Shown piece by piece: positions 41,020-53,527 of a stretch of DNA of 64,000 nucleotides. The position numbers and the translations under genes were made by a program. Within the stretch, counting starts at the first letter, position 1; the number at the start of each line of letters is the position of its first letter. A model generated the notes under the pieces. It was not told where the DNA came from and made no database searches. It worked only from the letters and a program-made list of their open reading frames with translations. The DNA comes from Lactarius indigo (taxonomy: Eukaryota; Basidiomycota; Agaricomycetes; Russulales; Russulaceae): the NCBI GenBank assembly GCA_025766275.1, contig JAFKAC010000044.1, forward strand, positions 1 through 64,000, in the 5' to 3' direction.

Positions 41020-44000
41020 ATGTCCGATTGCACCACCCTTCCATTGGAGGCACGTGACAATAGATCGGTGTTTCTCGAGCATGCATGGAACATTGGTAGA
41101 GCTTATCGAAATCAGGCCCTCGAATTGATTTCTATATGCCAACGCCTCTCTCAAATCGCGCTCCCAAAGCTTGCACACGAAGATGCCGAGCTGAGAAGGT
41201 AACCACCACCTTCCCGGGTTTCATTCACACGTTTCGTCTTCCTGCCGCGGCCCTTTGACAATTTATTGTAGAATGCTTCGAGTGTGTGATATAGCACTTC
41301 GTTCCGCCGCCGATTCAGGCACCGAAGTGACCAATGAAGCGAATGCTCGATTCAAAGCAGCAATTCAGTTGTTGGGCGGCCACTCGCACGCAGAGAGAGG
41401 GGATCGCTTGTGAGAAACGATACCAGTCGCTCTTAACAGTCCTCCACTGACTCCCTTTCTGGCAGGGATCTCCCGCTCTCCGTCTATTCAAGAATGGAAA
41501 GAGCTCGACAGAAAGATAGCATGGAGAGGGATTGGTCGCATGTGGTGAGGCTTGGATACTTTCCTTTCCGCATCTCTCGCCCAATTCCACTTCCCCAGAA
41601 ATCTGAGGATGAGTGGGGACCGACGATGACCATCGAGTTTGTGCTCCTTCGGACACCGCTACTATCTCCTCACGACCCAGAAACAATAGTCGTTAGCCGT
41701 GAGCACTGATTTATACTTGGCATGTCTTGGTTAATAAACTTATTCACGCATCAGAGGAGCTCAGTGCCGATCCATCCTTTCCGGAGATTCTTTGGAATTT
41801 CAGTCGTTACAAGGGCCCTGCACGTATCACCCTCGAGCAGAATCCTCACTTCTATTTGCGTTGCCCAGCAGATGAGAGCGCATATTCCCCCAAGCTTCGG
41901 CGTCGCCCACTTAAAGACCCACGCGGAGCATTTGGACACAATGATACTGTCTATGTTCTGTTCGATAGGCCCGGCCGTGTATTTCTTACTACCGAACACA
42001 AGCCCAGGATCTTTGGCAACGTGTGGTCGTTGAATGGGTCGTTGATCTTCAGAGGTTTGTGCTATGTTTTCCTATCTCGTCGCTTCCTCTGACGTATTTA
42101 TAGATGGTTCTGGAGTACTTGAAGGAGAACAGCTTGTCAGAGGTTCTAGTGCCCGAGGCAAATTATTGTACCGTGAACAGCCAGTAGGGCACCAAGACAC
42201 TGATTCCGGTTCCCGATCGAATCGTCGTCGCTTGTGGTCCATTTTAACAACATCGTTTGGCGGTTCTCTAACAGGGTGTACATTCGAGGACTGGAAATTC
42301 TTGAGTTGCCCAACACCGCGCCCAGTTAACATATACATTTACAGTCCACGAGGATCTCTTGGATCGACGAGTAGTCTGGTATGTTTTATCCGTCTAGTTA
42401 CTCCAATAACCCACGCAACGCTCTGCATAGGACCTAGTTCCACCGCCTCCAACATCCGAGCGACCAGGATACCCCATGCATTACATGACTATCGATGCGC
42501 TAGGTGATGTCGTCCTCCTTGACGTATTCAGCTATTTTCGGCCGGACAATACTTGGAATGTCCGACTTGGATGGTGCAAGCTTTCGCATGTTTGTCAAAG
42601 ATGGCGTCGCCTCATACACACATCGGCATTCCGCCTGGGTACGCATATTCTATGCACGAATGGGACCCCTATGATGAACACGCTCGACCATTTACCGCCC
42701 TTCCCACTCTTCGTCGATTACCGATATACAAATGCGACCATAATGGAACGAGATGAGTTAGGAATATGTTACGCACTCCGGTTGCGCGATCGTATACGTC
42801 GTCTTGACTTGCACCTCCCGCATTCGGTTTTGCATAAACTCCTTATGCTCATGGACGAACCCTTCTCATTGCTGGAACACCTCTCTCTCTCGTTCACAGC
42901 GGATAAGACCACAATTCTCGCACTTCCTAAGACCTTTCTGGCCCCAAATCTGCGCCATCTCGCTCTTGTCGGCATTAGTCTTCCAAAAAGATTACGCGCT
43001 CTCTCCTTCACTATCTCCCTCGTCACACTCGTGCTTATGGACATCCGACCTTCTGGTTACTTTCGCCCGGGGCTATTAGTGGCGCGTCTCCAGCCCCTTC
43101 TCCAACTCGAGAAATTGTCCATCGGGTTTTCCATCCCCATACCCCGTCCCAGCACAGAGAGGGAACTGCTAGGCAGACAAAGAACTCCCGTGACACTTCC
43201 CAACCTCAAATACCTCAGGTTCCAAGGCGTTGGTACTTACCTGGAATCCCTTGTTGCTCAAATTAGGGCCCCCCTTCTGGAGCGACTCGACATCACGTTA
43301 TTTAATCAAATCGTTTTCACATTACCACACTTGTCCCATTTCGTCAATATGACCGAAAAGATCAAGCCCGACATCGCGGAGCTCAGCTTTGGGCTTGATG
43401 CGGTCTCCATAACCATGGACTACAGTACGCTATTCCATGACGAACATTTCATCCTCCGTGTTATTTGCAAGCAGTTGGACTGGCAAATCGACTGCGCCGC
43501 CCAGATCTGCAACGCGCTTATGCCTGTGCTGTCTGGTGTAGAGATCCTCACGCTTGACCTTGACGAACCGATGATGCCGATCGAATGGCAGAACGGCAAG
43601 ATCGATCCCACAGCGTGGCACGAACTTCTCAGATCCGAGTCGTTCATCCGGGTAAAGGAGCTTCGTATTTGCAACTCTCTGTCGGAGGAGCTTTCTCGTG
43701 CGCTGCAGGTGGACGAAATAGGATCAGATCCGGAATTACTCCCCAGTCTGCGAAAACTCGTCAGCGAGTTCAGGGGCGTGCCTGCGGTCACAATCAGTCT
43801 GTTTCACTGGTTCATTCGCGATCGTCGGGTCGCGGGTCGCCTAGTCCACCCGTCGTTCCCACACTCGGGCCTATCCGACCGACCACCCATCGCGCCACGG
43901 TGGGTTGGAGTGGCCTCTCTAGACCCACCGAGAACGCGTGACGTTGTGCGGACTAGTACCCGACCTATAGCAAGTGCTGAAGGCAGCTGTTGGGCGACGG

Positions 44001-44020
44001 CAATCCCAACCTTGTGGTGA
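41020..44020 (+). CDS. F-box-like protein, array copy B
   Basis: Seven exons: 41020-41198, 41272-41409, 41466-41544, 41599-41698, 41755-42054, 42104-42378 and 42431-44020. They total 2661 bp with agreeing phases, giving 886 residues. Exons 1-6 (residues 1-357) encode an N-terminal region shared only with its paralogs here: SVFLEHAWNIGRAYRNQALE, EDEWGPTMTIEFVLL, LEQNPHFYLRCPADES, NDTVYVLFDRPGRVFL and FGNVWSLNGSLIFR. Exon 7 begins with a proline-rich linker, then an F-box-like motif at about 373-425 (MTIDALGDVVLLDVFSYF, GWCKLSHVCQRWRRLI), then a leucine-rich C-terminal part with repeat-like PNLRHLALVGISLPKRL units. F-box proteins recruit substrates to SCF ubiquitin ligases through Skp1; whether this one binds Skp1, and any substrate, is inference. 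The C-terminal tail after about residue 830 is not shared with the paralogs. Confidence 0.85.
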
Positions 44021-45432
44021 GGTTTAGGCGCCTACAAGTCACGTGTTTTCAGACAACCGGAGTTAAACCGATGTGCCTCGCTCTCAGGCACAGGTGATTT
44101 TCGCGAACACTCTGATCCATTGCTCTGATCTGCGCTTCGCCTCGTAATAACGTATCGACGAAATGTTTCTTCACTTGTACTGTGATATAGTATACTTATT
44201 ATAGGTGACCTAAATTCCCCCCTAAAGCTTAAAGTAAAGGCCCAGCCCAGTGTTTCTCAAGTTCCTAGAACTGCCGGCTGGTTGAAGAGTCGACAAATTC
44301 GGTTCAATCACTTACAATCACTTACAATATACAAAAGTGAAATGTTTGTCTTCGGAGTGAGCGGAGAATGAACACTACCTGGTGTGCTCTTGCGTTTTTA
44401 TTCGGCAGTGCCAATTTTTTTTGAATGCTTGCTGGTGCCTGGCATCTGCTAGCCTGGGTCTTCCATTGAAATTTCTGTTTCGCAAAGCACAATGTATACA
44501 GTTTTTAAATTGGTGTTTTGCCACATCGGAGTCTGTGTTTGGATCGCTATTTTAAATGTCCCCGTGATCTACCACCAACGATTTCTGATCACCTGACATT
44601 CATGTACATGTGGCCCTCTGTTATCGTTGATTTTCATTATCTCCGTCTCCATCCACACATCATTGAGGTATCCATTATCCAAAGATCTCAGTGCCGCCAA
44701 TAAGTACCTGAATGTGCTCACACCTGGGGTCTTGCGGTGGGCAGTAGAAAACGTTCCGGATTTATATCAACAACAGCCCTTGGTGTCACGATGAACGTGT
44801 TGTCAAAAATGACTACTTCACCCCTACCCCCGATCGTCTTGGATATTCTGTATCACGTCCCGGGGATGTAAGAACTTGTCGAGGTGGTCGAGGCTCATTA
44901 CAGCGAGTTACTGCTGTCTGAGCAAAACATCACTTCGGGTAGATCATTACTACGCTGACGTTTTTGCGTAAGGCAGCAAGGTGATTTTCTCATAAATTAT
45001 ACGTGAAGATGCAAAGTGCGACAATAGAAGCGAGGAGGGCCCGAGGGCCCTCCGAATTTCTAGTTCAGTCCAAACAGAAATACGAGGGGAACAGGGCGGC
45101 TCTTTTTTTTTTTTGAGACCGAACAAGGTAGCTCCAAGGTCCGCATTTGTCTTTCCCTGTGACGCTTCCGACTTCAACAGCCCCTGCTGGGATTTAGCGC
45201 AGCGGTGAACCCATAATTTGTGGACGTGTGAGCAGTCAGGAGTAGAGCGTATGCTCCTGTCTCCTCAATATTAGGTTAATCATAGATAACCGTTTAACAA
45301 CGGTAATATTACGATTATATAATAAGTGGATCTAGCTGTCCATTCCGGGCTGAATCCCAACAGCCCCCCATCCCGTTCTTCTGGCAGGCCATTGAGTCCG
45401 ACCAACATACTCACTGGCAGGTGTACATGACA
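44021..45432. other. Intergenic spacer between array copies B and C
   Basis: About 1.4 kb, AT-richer than its surroundings. The last 300 bp resemble the leader of copy B (a CCGCATTTGTCTTTCCCTGTG-like block). A poly-T run lies near 45103-45114. No gene is recognised. Confidence 0.4.
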
Positions 45433-48400
45433 ATGTCCGATCACGCCGCCCTTCCGTTGAAAGCACGTGATAATAGATCGGTGTTTCTCGAGCATGCATG
45501 GAACATTGGAAGAGCTTATCGAAATCAGGCCCTCGAATTGATTTCTATATGCCAACTCCTCTCTCGAATCGCGCCTCCAAAGCTTGCGTACGAAGATGCC
45601 GAGCTGAGAAGGTAATAACTACCATCCCGAGTTTCATTCACGTGTCTGCGACTGTGTTTCGTCTTCTCGCTGCGGCCCTTTGACATCTTCTTTTAGAATA
45701 CTTCGAATGTGTGATCTAGCACTGCGTTCTGCTGCTGATTCAGGCACCGAAGTGACCAATGAAGCGAACGCACGATTCAAAGCAGCGATTCAGTTGTTGG
45801 GCGGCCACTCGCACGCAGAGAGAGGGGATCGCTTGTGAGAAACGATACCAGTCGCTCTTAACAGTCCTCCACTGACTCCTTTCTGGCAGGGATCTCCCGC
45901 TCTCCGTCTATTCAAGAATGGAAAGAGCTCGACAGAAAGATAGCGTGGAGAGAGATTGGTCGCATGTGGTGAGGCTTGGATACTTTTCTTTCTGCATCTC
46001 TCACCCAATTCCACTTCCCCAGAAATCTGAGGATGAGTGGGGACCGACGATGACCATCGAGTTCGTGCTCCTTCGGACACCGCTCCTATCTCCTCACGAC
46101 CCAGAAACAATAGTCGTTAGCCGTGAGCACTGATTTATACTTGGCATGTCTTGGTTAATAAACTTATTCACGCATCAGAGGAGCTCAGTGCCGATCCATC
46201 CTTTCCGGAGATTCTTTGGAACTTCAGTCGTTACAAGGGCCCTGCACGTATCACCCTCGAGCAGAATCCTCACTTCTATTTGCGTTGTCCAGCAGATGAG
46301 AGTACTTATTCCCCCAAGTTTCGGTGTCGTCCGCTTCAAGACCCAGGCGGAGCATTTGAACACAATGACACTGTCTATGTTCTGTTCGATAGGCCCGGCC
46401 GTGTATTTCTTACCACCGAACATAAGCTCAGGATCTTTGGCAACGTATGGTCTCTGAATGGGTCCTTGATCTTCAGAAGTTTGTCCCACGCCTCCCTATC
46501 TCAATACTGATTCTCTGACGTAAATCAGATCGGTCTGGAGAACTTGAGGGAGAGCAGCTTGTCAGAAGTTTTAGTATTCCATACGATTTATGGTATTGTG
46601 AACAGTCAGTAGTGCACCAAGACTCAGAGTCCGGCTCCCGTTTAAACCACAGCCGCTTGCAACCTGTTGTAACAACACCGCTGGACGATTCCCCAACAGA
46701 GACACCCGAGGACTGGACATTTCTGAGTCGCCCAGTATCGCACTCTATTAACATACCCATCTACCATTCGCGAGGATCTACGAGCAGTCTGGTATGTTTT
46801 CATCAGTCTAGTTATTTCGAGTCTGACACTGCACACAGAATTCCACGCAGGACCTAACCCCACCGCCTCCAACATCCGGGCGGCCAGGATACCCCGTGCT
46901 ATACACCCCTATCAATGCGCTTGATGATGATGTGCTTCTTGGTGTATTCGGCTATTATCGGTTGAATGATGAGAAAGATTGGAATGTCGGACTTGGGTGG
47001 CGCAAGCTCTCTCACGTTTGTCAAAGATGGCGTCACCTCATATACGAATCGGCATTCCACCTCGGTATGCATATCCTATGCACAATTGGTACCCCTATAG
47101 TGGGCACGCTAGATCATTTACCACCCCTGCCGCTCTTCATCGATTACCAGTATACGAATGTGAACATAAGGGAACAAGACGAACTAGGAATCTACCACGC
47201 GCTCAGGTTGCGTAACCGTATACACCGTATTGACCTCCGCCTCCCGCCTTCAATTTTGCGTAAATTCCTCATAATTATGGATGGATCTTTCCCATTACTG
47301 GAACATCTTTCTCTCTCGTCGACAGTTGATAAAACCATACCTCTCGCACTTCCTAAGACCTTCCTGGCCCCAAATCTACGCCATCTCGTTCTTGTCGGCA
47401 TCGGCCTTCCAAGAAGATTACGGTTACTCCTCTCCACCGCCTCCCTCACTACCCTCGCCCTTACGAACCTCCGAGCTTCTGGTTACTTTCTCCCGAGGTT
47501 ATTAGTGGCACGTCTTCAGTCGCTTTACCAACTCGAGGGACTATCCATTAGTTTTTCTATCCCCATACCCCGTCCCAGCGCTGAGAGGGAACTGTTAGGT
47601 AAAATAGGAACTCCCGTGACGCTTCCCAGCCTCAAATACCTCAGGTTCCAAGGCACCAGCGCTTACCTTGAATGCCTTGTAGCACAAATTAGGACCCCTC
47701 TTCTGGAGCGATTCGACATCACGTTATTCAATCAAATCGCCTTTGCGTTACCACACCTAACCCGCTTCATCGACAGGACAGAAGGGCTCAAGCTCCCCAT
47801 TGTGGAAGCATTCTTTGGGCGCGATGAGGTCTCCATGACCCTGGGCCACCGCGGTACGCTATGGGACGAGGGACGTTTCACACTGCGTGTAATATGCAAG
47901 CAGTTGGACTGGCAAATCGATTGCGCAGCCCAGATCTGCAGGGCGCTTATGCCCGTGCTGTCTGGTGTAGAAAAGCTCACACTCGACTATTACGAAATGG
48001 TGATGCCGACTGAATGGCAGAATGGCGAGATCGACGGTACAACGTGGCACGAACTCCTCAGGCCATTCATCTGGGCGAAGGATCTTCGTATTTGCAGCTC
48101 GCTCTCGGGGGAGCTTTCTCGCGCGCTGCAGGTGGATAGTGTAGGGATGGACCCGGGGTTGCTACCCAGCCTCCAGAATCTCGCATGCGGGTCCTTCGAG
48201 ACGTTTCGCCCCTTCATTTACGCTCGCTGGGCTGCAGGCTACCCAGTGTGGGACTGGGACACCGCAAGAACCGCCGTACCGCTAGGTGGACGAGCCCCTC
48301 CTGGGTTCGTGCCTCACTTTGCATCCTTCCTATCGCGATCGTTGTCATCTACCACGACGGACTCTTCCAACGTGATGTCACCACCGAGCATTACCGTGCA

Positions 48401-48440
48401 ACTGCCCTCGCGGAGCCCCTCCGTAACGGGAGGAAAATGA
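45433..48440 (+). CDS. F-box-like protein, array copy C
   Basis: Seven exons: 45433-45611, 45697-45834, 45890-45968, 46023-46122, 46179-46478, 46529-46791 and 46851-48440. They total 2649 bp, giving 882 residues. An in-frame ATG two codons upstream (45427) could also start it; 45433 matches the MSD start of copies B and E. Exons 1-5 and their introns are almost identical to copy B, while exons 6 and 7 are clearly more diverged. The F-box-like motif lies at about 370-420 (LYTPINALDDDVLLGVFGYY, GWRKLSHVCQRWRHLI), followed by leucine-rich units (PNLRHLVLVGIGLPRRL, QLDWQIDCAAQICRALMPVL). The C-terminal 60-70 residues are unlike the other copies. Function beyond F-box-like is unknown. Confidence 0.85.
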
Positions 48441-49254
48441 CGCGGTTGCGTCGAGTATTGCGAGCCCGAATGAAGCCTTGACGTCCCCTCCCTTTCTCAC
48501 ATCGTAAGATGGCCAAGGCCAATCTCCCATGATGCAGCCCCGACACCGCCAGGACAGGAATATCCGGCAATTATTCTGATATGAAGGGGCGCCGGGCCCT
48601 ACCTTCACCCTTTCCCAGCACCTGTATTAACCCCTACCTTCCCTATTGTATTGTAACCATCGCCCACGATACCGACCGCCCCCACTGTCACGGTCTCTCC
48701 CAAGAACTTCTCCTTTGATGGGTCATTATCAGCCCAGGTTGTTGCCAGTGTGTCGCTCTTCCAAACCCAACCGCTACAGGATTGACTGTGGATCCGATAA
48801 CCACCTTTGTGTATCATATTTCCACCGGAATATGCAGACTTTGCTTACTGTTACACTACTTGAGGAAACACTTTCACAGTAGCAACGGGGTAATGCTAGA
48901 ATGATCGGACTCTCTTGCATACACGTGAGGGCGAGTTGTAGCACCACAAGAAAGCGCCATTGCATGAGCGCAACTCAACAAGCATAGCCCAACGGCAACG
49001 TGTACCGATTGTCATCACAAATATACAAGTTCTCGGACCTCGTCGTGGGCAGAGAAACACTTCTACTCCCACCTATAGGCGCCGGCCATCTCGGCAGCGG
49101 ATGTCGCGACTGTTTCTGGTGCCGCCCGTTCAATATAGTAACCTTACAGCCGTTTTCATATCGATAGGCCTGTTTGAGGAAAAGTTAGTAACAGGCTGAG
49201 TTTTGGGAACTCCCATCAAGGGACTTACCGGACAAAAACAGAAAGGTCGAGACA

Positions 49255-49286
49255 GACAAAAAATAATATAAGTTTTATTTTTTGTC
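49255..49286. repeat. Perfect inverted repeat, 12-bp arms, 8-nt loop
   Basis: Left arm gacaaaaaataa (49255-49266), right arm ttattttttgtc (49275-49286). It lies midway between two convergent, similar short coding tails, so it may be the centre of a larger degenerate palindrome or a shared 3'-end signal for both strands. Confidence 0.8.
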
Positions 49287-50689
49287 AATTGGACCTCAGT
49301 TATCCTTGACCTTCGCTCACTCAGCTCGCTAGTAATTTTTCCGCGTATAGGCCTATTGATGTGAAAACGTCTGAAACTGCTCGGATTGCCGCAAGACGGC
49401 TGTATTCACAGGCGGAAGCAGATGGGAACCTGGCGAACATCGACTCGAGCATCGCGAGGCCCGCCGAAACTCGTGCCCAGGAGGAGTGAGGGTGGGGTGG
49501 GCATAGTTGAAATATGTGGTGGGAACGGTGGGTGTGAGGGGAACGGTGGGCAGCGGGGGGTCTGCGGCCAGGCGTGGTCATGAATTGGGATGTTGTGCCC
49601 CGTTTCTGGCTGATGTGCCCTGCGACGTGCTTGTGCTCCGCGGGGGCATAGCCAATGAGGATGCAGAGGTCACTAGCGAGAGGGACGTATACAATCCGTT
49701 GTCGAGCGGGGGGTGAGAGTCAATAGTGGCGATACGTACCCTGTTCGTTGGCGCTTAGGAGGTGGGTCGATGTCCATCGCGACCTGCGCGACCTTCCCAC
49801 CCCCCGCGTTCAGCGCCGCCTCGCCATGATGCTCGAGACGGTAGAGGAGGATGAGTGATCATCACATATGCTCGCTCTTCCGCATCAGGACCTTCGCCTC
49901 CCTGCGCTGCATGTGCAGCGCGTCCACCAGCTGCGACGCTGGACGCTTTTCGCAAAAATCAAATACAAGCAGGACCACCACTAAATCGATCTTCGCGATC
50001 CCCGCATCTTAAGGCATTCCGGATACGCAGATAGGGTATCGACGAATAGCTTGTACGAAAGCTGCGGGGACTTCCACACTGGGTCACGCGGCGCGGTGTC
50101 CTTGAACCACGTGGTCTATCATCGCGACCGTGCGCTCGATGACGAACGAGAGAATCGTCCGGGGGAGACCGCACGATCCACGGAAGGCGGTGTCAAATCG
50201 GCCATTAAATTGATGGAGCGAAGGGGCCGAGCTCCTGGATGAGGGTTGTACTCGCTATTTTGAAGGACGAGAGATTAAAAAATGTGGTCAGGATACAACG
50301 CACTCGAAAGATCTCGCGCCTGGGATCTTCGTATACTCAACGTAGATGGTTTCCTTGTCGGAAAACAGTTGCTCGTACTTTGTTGGGCGTTTTTGTCTTC
50401 AAGTTCGTTTCCCTGCTTTCCCCTTATACTGTACCTGGAGTACTTTATCTTGCTCTCCTTGTAATTCGTTGTTAGAGAAACGGGACGCACTAGCGGGCAG
50501 ATCGTCGTTGCAAAATATGTGTTGAAGACGAGACAGAGAAACGCACCAGGACAACATACATTTGAATATATAATATTGATGGAGGCTGGAGACCAGAATA
50601 GAGACAATGTGCTTGCATTTGTATCGGTTCTTTATCGGCGTCAACCGTTACTGTGCAGTATTTTGCATCTAAGTTATGCAAAACGCGCC

Positions 50690-51160
50690 GTTCGGCCCTG
50701 TTTTATCAGATGGTCTTTGCGAGTCACTGCCTGGCTTTCTGTTTAGCTTCGTGATGGCGCCAGGAGGGAAAGGGAGACCGGCGCATGATCTAGGGACACT
50801 AGCACTTGTGCATAGTAATAGGCTGTGGCGAGAAAATTTCTGGCGGATTGCACAGGGAATTGCGAAAGCACAAAGTGCTTCTCGATCGGGGATGAGGGGT
50901 TTGCGTTTCCGAGGTCGCCACAGGCGAGCGGCCCGGGGATCCTCCCAGAGCGAGCTGATGAAGGTCGAAAACTCATCACCGATCTTAGCAATTACTGGGC
51001 GTGGTGGGCGGGCGAAATAAAGTGTTCTGGTTCCTTGAACCCGTCAAGAACTTGGGTGGACAGATGGCAAGACGGAAAAGAGGAACGAGTACGTGCCGCC
51101 TCGTCTGTTCACTCAAAGACTACACTCTATGCGTCCGGCCAAAGGACGGGATAGATTACC
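50690..51160. repeat. Direct repeat, first unit (partner about 52480-52920)
   Basis: Blocks in the same order occur in both places: a CTTCTCGATCGGGGATGA stretch, the GATGAAGGTCG block, GCAATTACT(G/A)GGCGTG, a GGCGAAATAAAG/GGCGAATAAAGA segment, then ACGTGCC. Both are followed some hundreds of bases later by an MxDQDRLVLDP-type first exon. This suggests an imperfect tandem duplication of about 1.8-2.2 kb. Confidence 0.65.
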
Positions 51161-51334
51161 AAAATGGATGACTCCCCCATAAAGTAACGATTTGGTGCGC
51201 TGCCGCCGGCCGCCGGGCCGGGCAGTGCAGCCGCATTTTACGTTTTCCAATCTGGTTCACTTTACGAGTCCTGGCAGCACTTCTGCCAGTGGATCAAGCT
51301 CTGGTTCGAATCGAATCCATGATCTGCAAACAAT

Positions 51335-51388
51335 ATGAATGATCAAGATCGGTTAGTCTTGGATCCACTTTCGCTCGCGCAGCAGTAA
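51335..51388 (+). pseudogene. Relic of an MxDQDRLVLDP-type first exon
   Basis: A short frame from the ATG at 51335 encodes MNDQDRLVLDP and stops soon after. It matches the start at 53528 (MDDQDRLVLDP). No coherent downstream exons are visible, so it looks like a dead duplicate of the 5' end of the copy D locus. Confidence 0.5.
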
Positions 51389-53527
51389 CCGTGGACGCGA
51401 AGGTCCTTTTCTTCTACGTGCCTCTCTCTTGCTGACCTGTAACACCATGCGGTATATCTGCCATATTTAATCTGTCTCATGACTTGTTTGCACAGACTCA
51501 CAGGGTCCACATCATATCAATATTTTCGTGTTCTCGACTTCGGTTATTTACTTTACGATCTGGGGCACCTCACTTACGTGCGTTTCATAACTGTAATGGG
51601 TTCTCGTTACGACCGGTCTGTATCTCTGATAAGTATCCCAGAATATAAATGGATATAAAAAAAAAGGAAAGCGGCCCTCCCTACGCGCTAGAGGGTGTTG
51701 ATTTGGCTAGTTTCGCCGATGTTCGGGAGGCGGATGACGCTTAACGGCGGTACTAGACGCCGCACCCGGGTTGCATACCTTAAGAGGGCGGCAGGGAACC
51801 CCGGTGCAGTACTGAAGGAAATGTTCGTGCGCTGGGGAGAGCCCACGGGGAGGAAAGGCAACGTTGAAGTCGTGCGGGAGTGTCGGCTCTGATGCCACCA
51901 TTGGGTCAGGTGATGGAGACTTGACGCAACGGGTTGCTAGCCAGATCAGCGAATCGGTGATGGGTGGACGTAATGGGTGTCTGCACTGCTTATATGCGCC
52001 GCGGACTTTGAGGTCGAGCAGGTTTGGCGCACCTAGATCCTTGCTGAGCTCTGCCCCAGCACGATGCTAGCGACATTACTCGTGTCCTGTGCAACGAAAG
52101 TGGAGTGGGTACTTCATTTGGTAAGATCGTGTTTTTTTGCGTCCGTTGAGGGGTTACAATGTCGATTGAAGGAGATGCTGTCAAGCTGACTGTTTCTCCC
52201 GGGATGAGTTGGCAAGTCGCGTAACTGGAGGGGGTGTGAGAAGCGTCGGGGCGTCGGGCAGGGTATGTCCATAATTGTAATCATGACCTACTATTGCCGT
52301 TATCTCTCCCATATTAGTGGTCTATGGATGTACTATATACGCAAAGAAATGAAATTACTGGGAATTCCATCAGCGCATCCGTCACGGACTCATGATAAAG
52401 TGCAGTATACGAGCACGAACTCTTACCTCGCTTCATAAGAGCTGCCAAAACCAATGATGTCTTATTCATCCCTCTTTGAGAGTCACTGCCTTGCTCTTCA
52501 TTTTAACTTCGGTGCCTTGTTCGGTGCGGCGCCGGGAGGGGAGGGGACTAGCACATGGTACAGGGAAGCAAATATTGATGGAGTGTACTAATTGAGAGAC
52601 CGCATAGGAATTGGGCGGAGGTGCGAAGCACTTCTCGATCGGGGATGAAGAGTTTGCGTTTCTGAGGCGAGGTCGCGACGCGCGACAGGTGGGTGGGGAC
52701 CTTCCGGAGCGAGGTGATGAAGGTCGGAAAACACGGGGACTCGTCGAGGCGTCATCGTCATGACCCTTCGCAATTACTAGGCGTGACGGGTGGGCGAATA
52801 AAGATGTTCTGATTCTTTAGACCTGTCGAGAGTTTGTCAATGGGTGGACATGGCCCGGGGTAGACTAACAGCACGAAAGGAGGAATGAGCACGTGCCATG
52901 TCATTATGCTGCCGCTCCTTCAAGTTCGTCGCTCACTGGCAGCGCTCAGGCAAAGACCGGTGACTGTCTGTATATGAAGGTAAACCTGCAGGTCACGAGC
53001 CTAGCTCAGGCAGAGACCGACCACACACACAATGCTGATCTGAAGGGTTCCCTATTTTTTTTCGGTACGAAGTGAATTCGCAGAGTCGTGTGCGCGTGAT
53101 GCAGGATAATTCTTGCTATGATGTCTCTACTTCCCCGCCGTCGTTCACTGAGGATAAGTATCATGGTATGCATGACCATTTAATCCGACTTCCTGTGGAC
53201 TACTGAATTGACCTTGTCGGATGGAGTTGAATGTAAGAGACGAGAGTTGTCGAAATGTTATCGGTGTCAGGGATTCGTCAGCGTCATGAAGAAATTCTAC
53301 ATTGTGATAGGCATCGAAGTCCGTCTTGGCTAGTGCCATGTTCAGTGCCTGGCTGCCGTAATTTCCAATCTTGTTTCGTCCCAACTCCAACGTTACAAGC
53401 CTACAACTTCAAGTCCACTTGCGTCCGTAGCCCGTACCTTTTCGCTTCATCAGAGTTCCTCACACAGATACAGCACTCGAGCTTAAAAACCAACTTTATA
53501 TCTCTGGATTCACGATATACAACCAAT
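51389..53527. other. Intergenic spacer with the second duplicated unit
   Basis: About 2.1 kb. 52480-52920 repeats 50690-51160. No gene is recognised; the frames are short. 53150-53520 is the presumed leader of the copy D locus. Confidence 0.4.

Larger units (their letters stand above)
48441..51334. other. Spacer after array copy C, with repeats
   Basis: About 2.9 kb. 48605-48970 is homologous to the DNA downstream of copy A. Around 49125-49375 two inverted copies of a short coding-like tail face each other (plus: SIGLFEEKLVTG; minus: SIGLYAEKLLAS) around a perfect hairpin. 50690-51160 is duplicated at about 52480-52920. No complete gene is recognised; short frames on both strands may be relics of 3' exons. 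Confidence 0.45.

Noticed and set aside
51305..51320. GGTTCGAAT-like B-box, possible tRNA
   Set aside because: No A-box at the right distance, no cloverleaf and no acceptor pairing.
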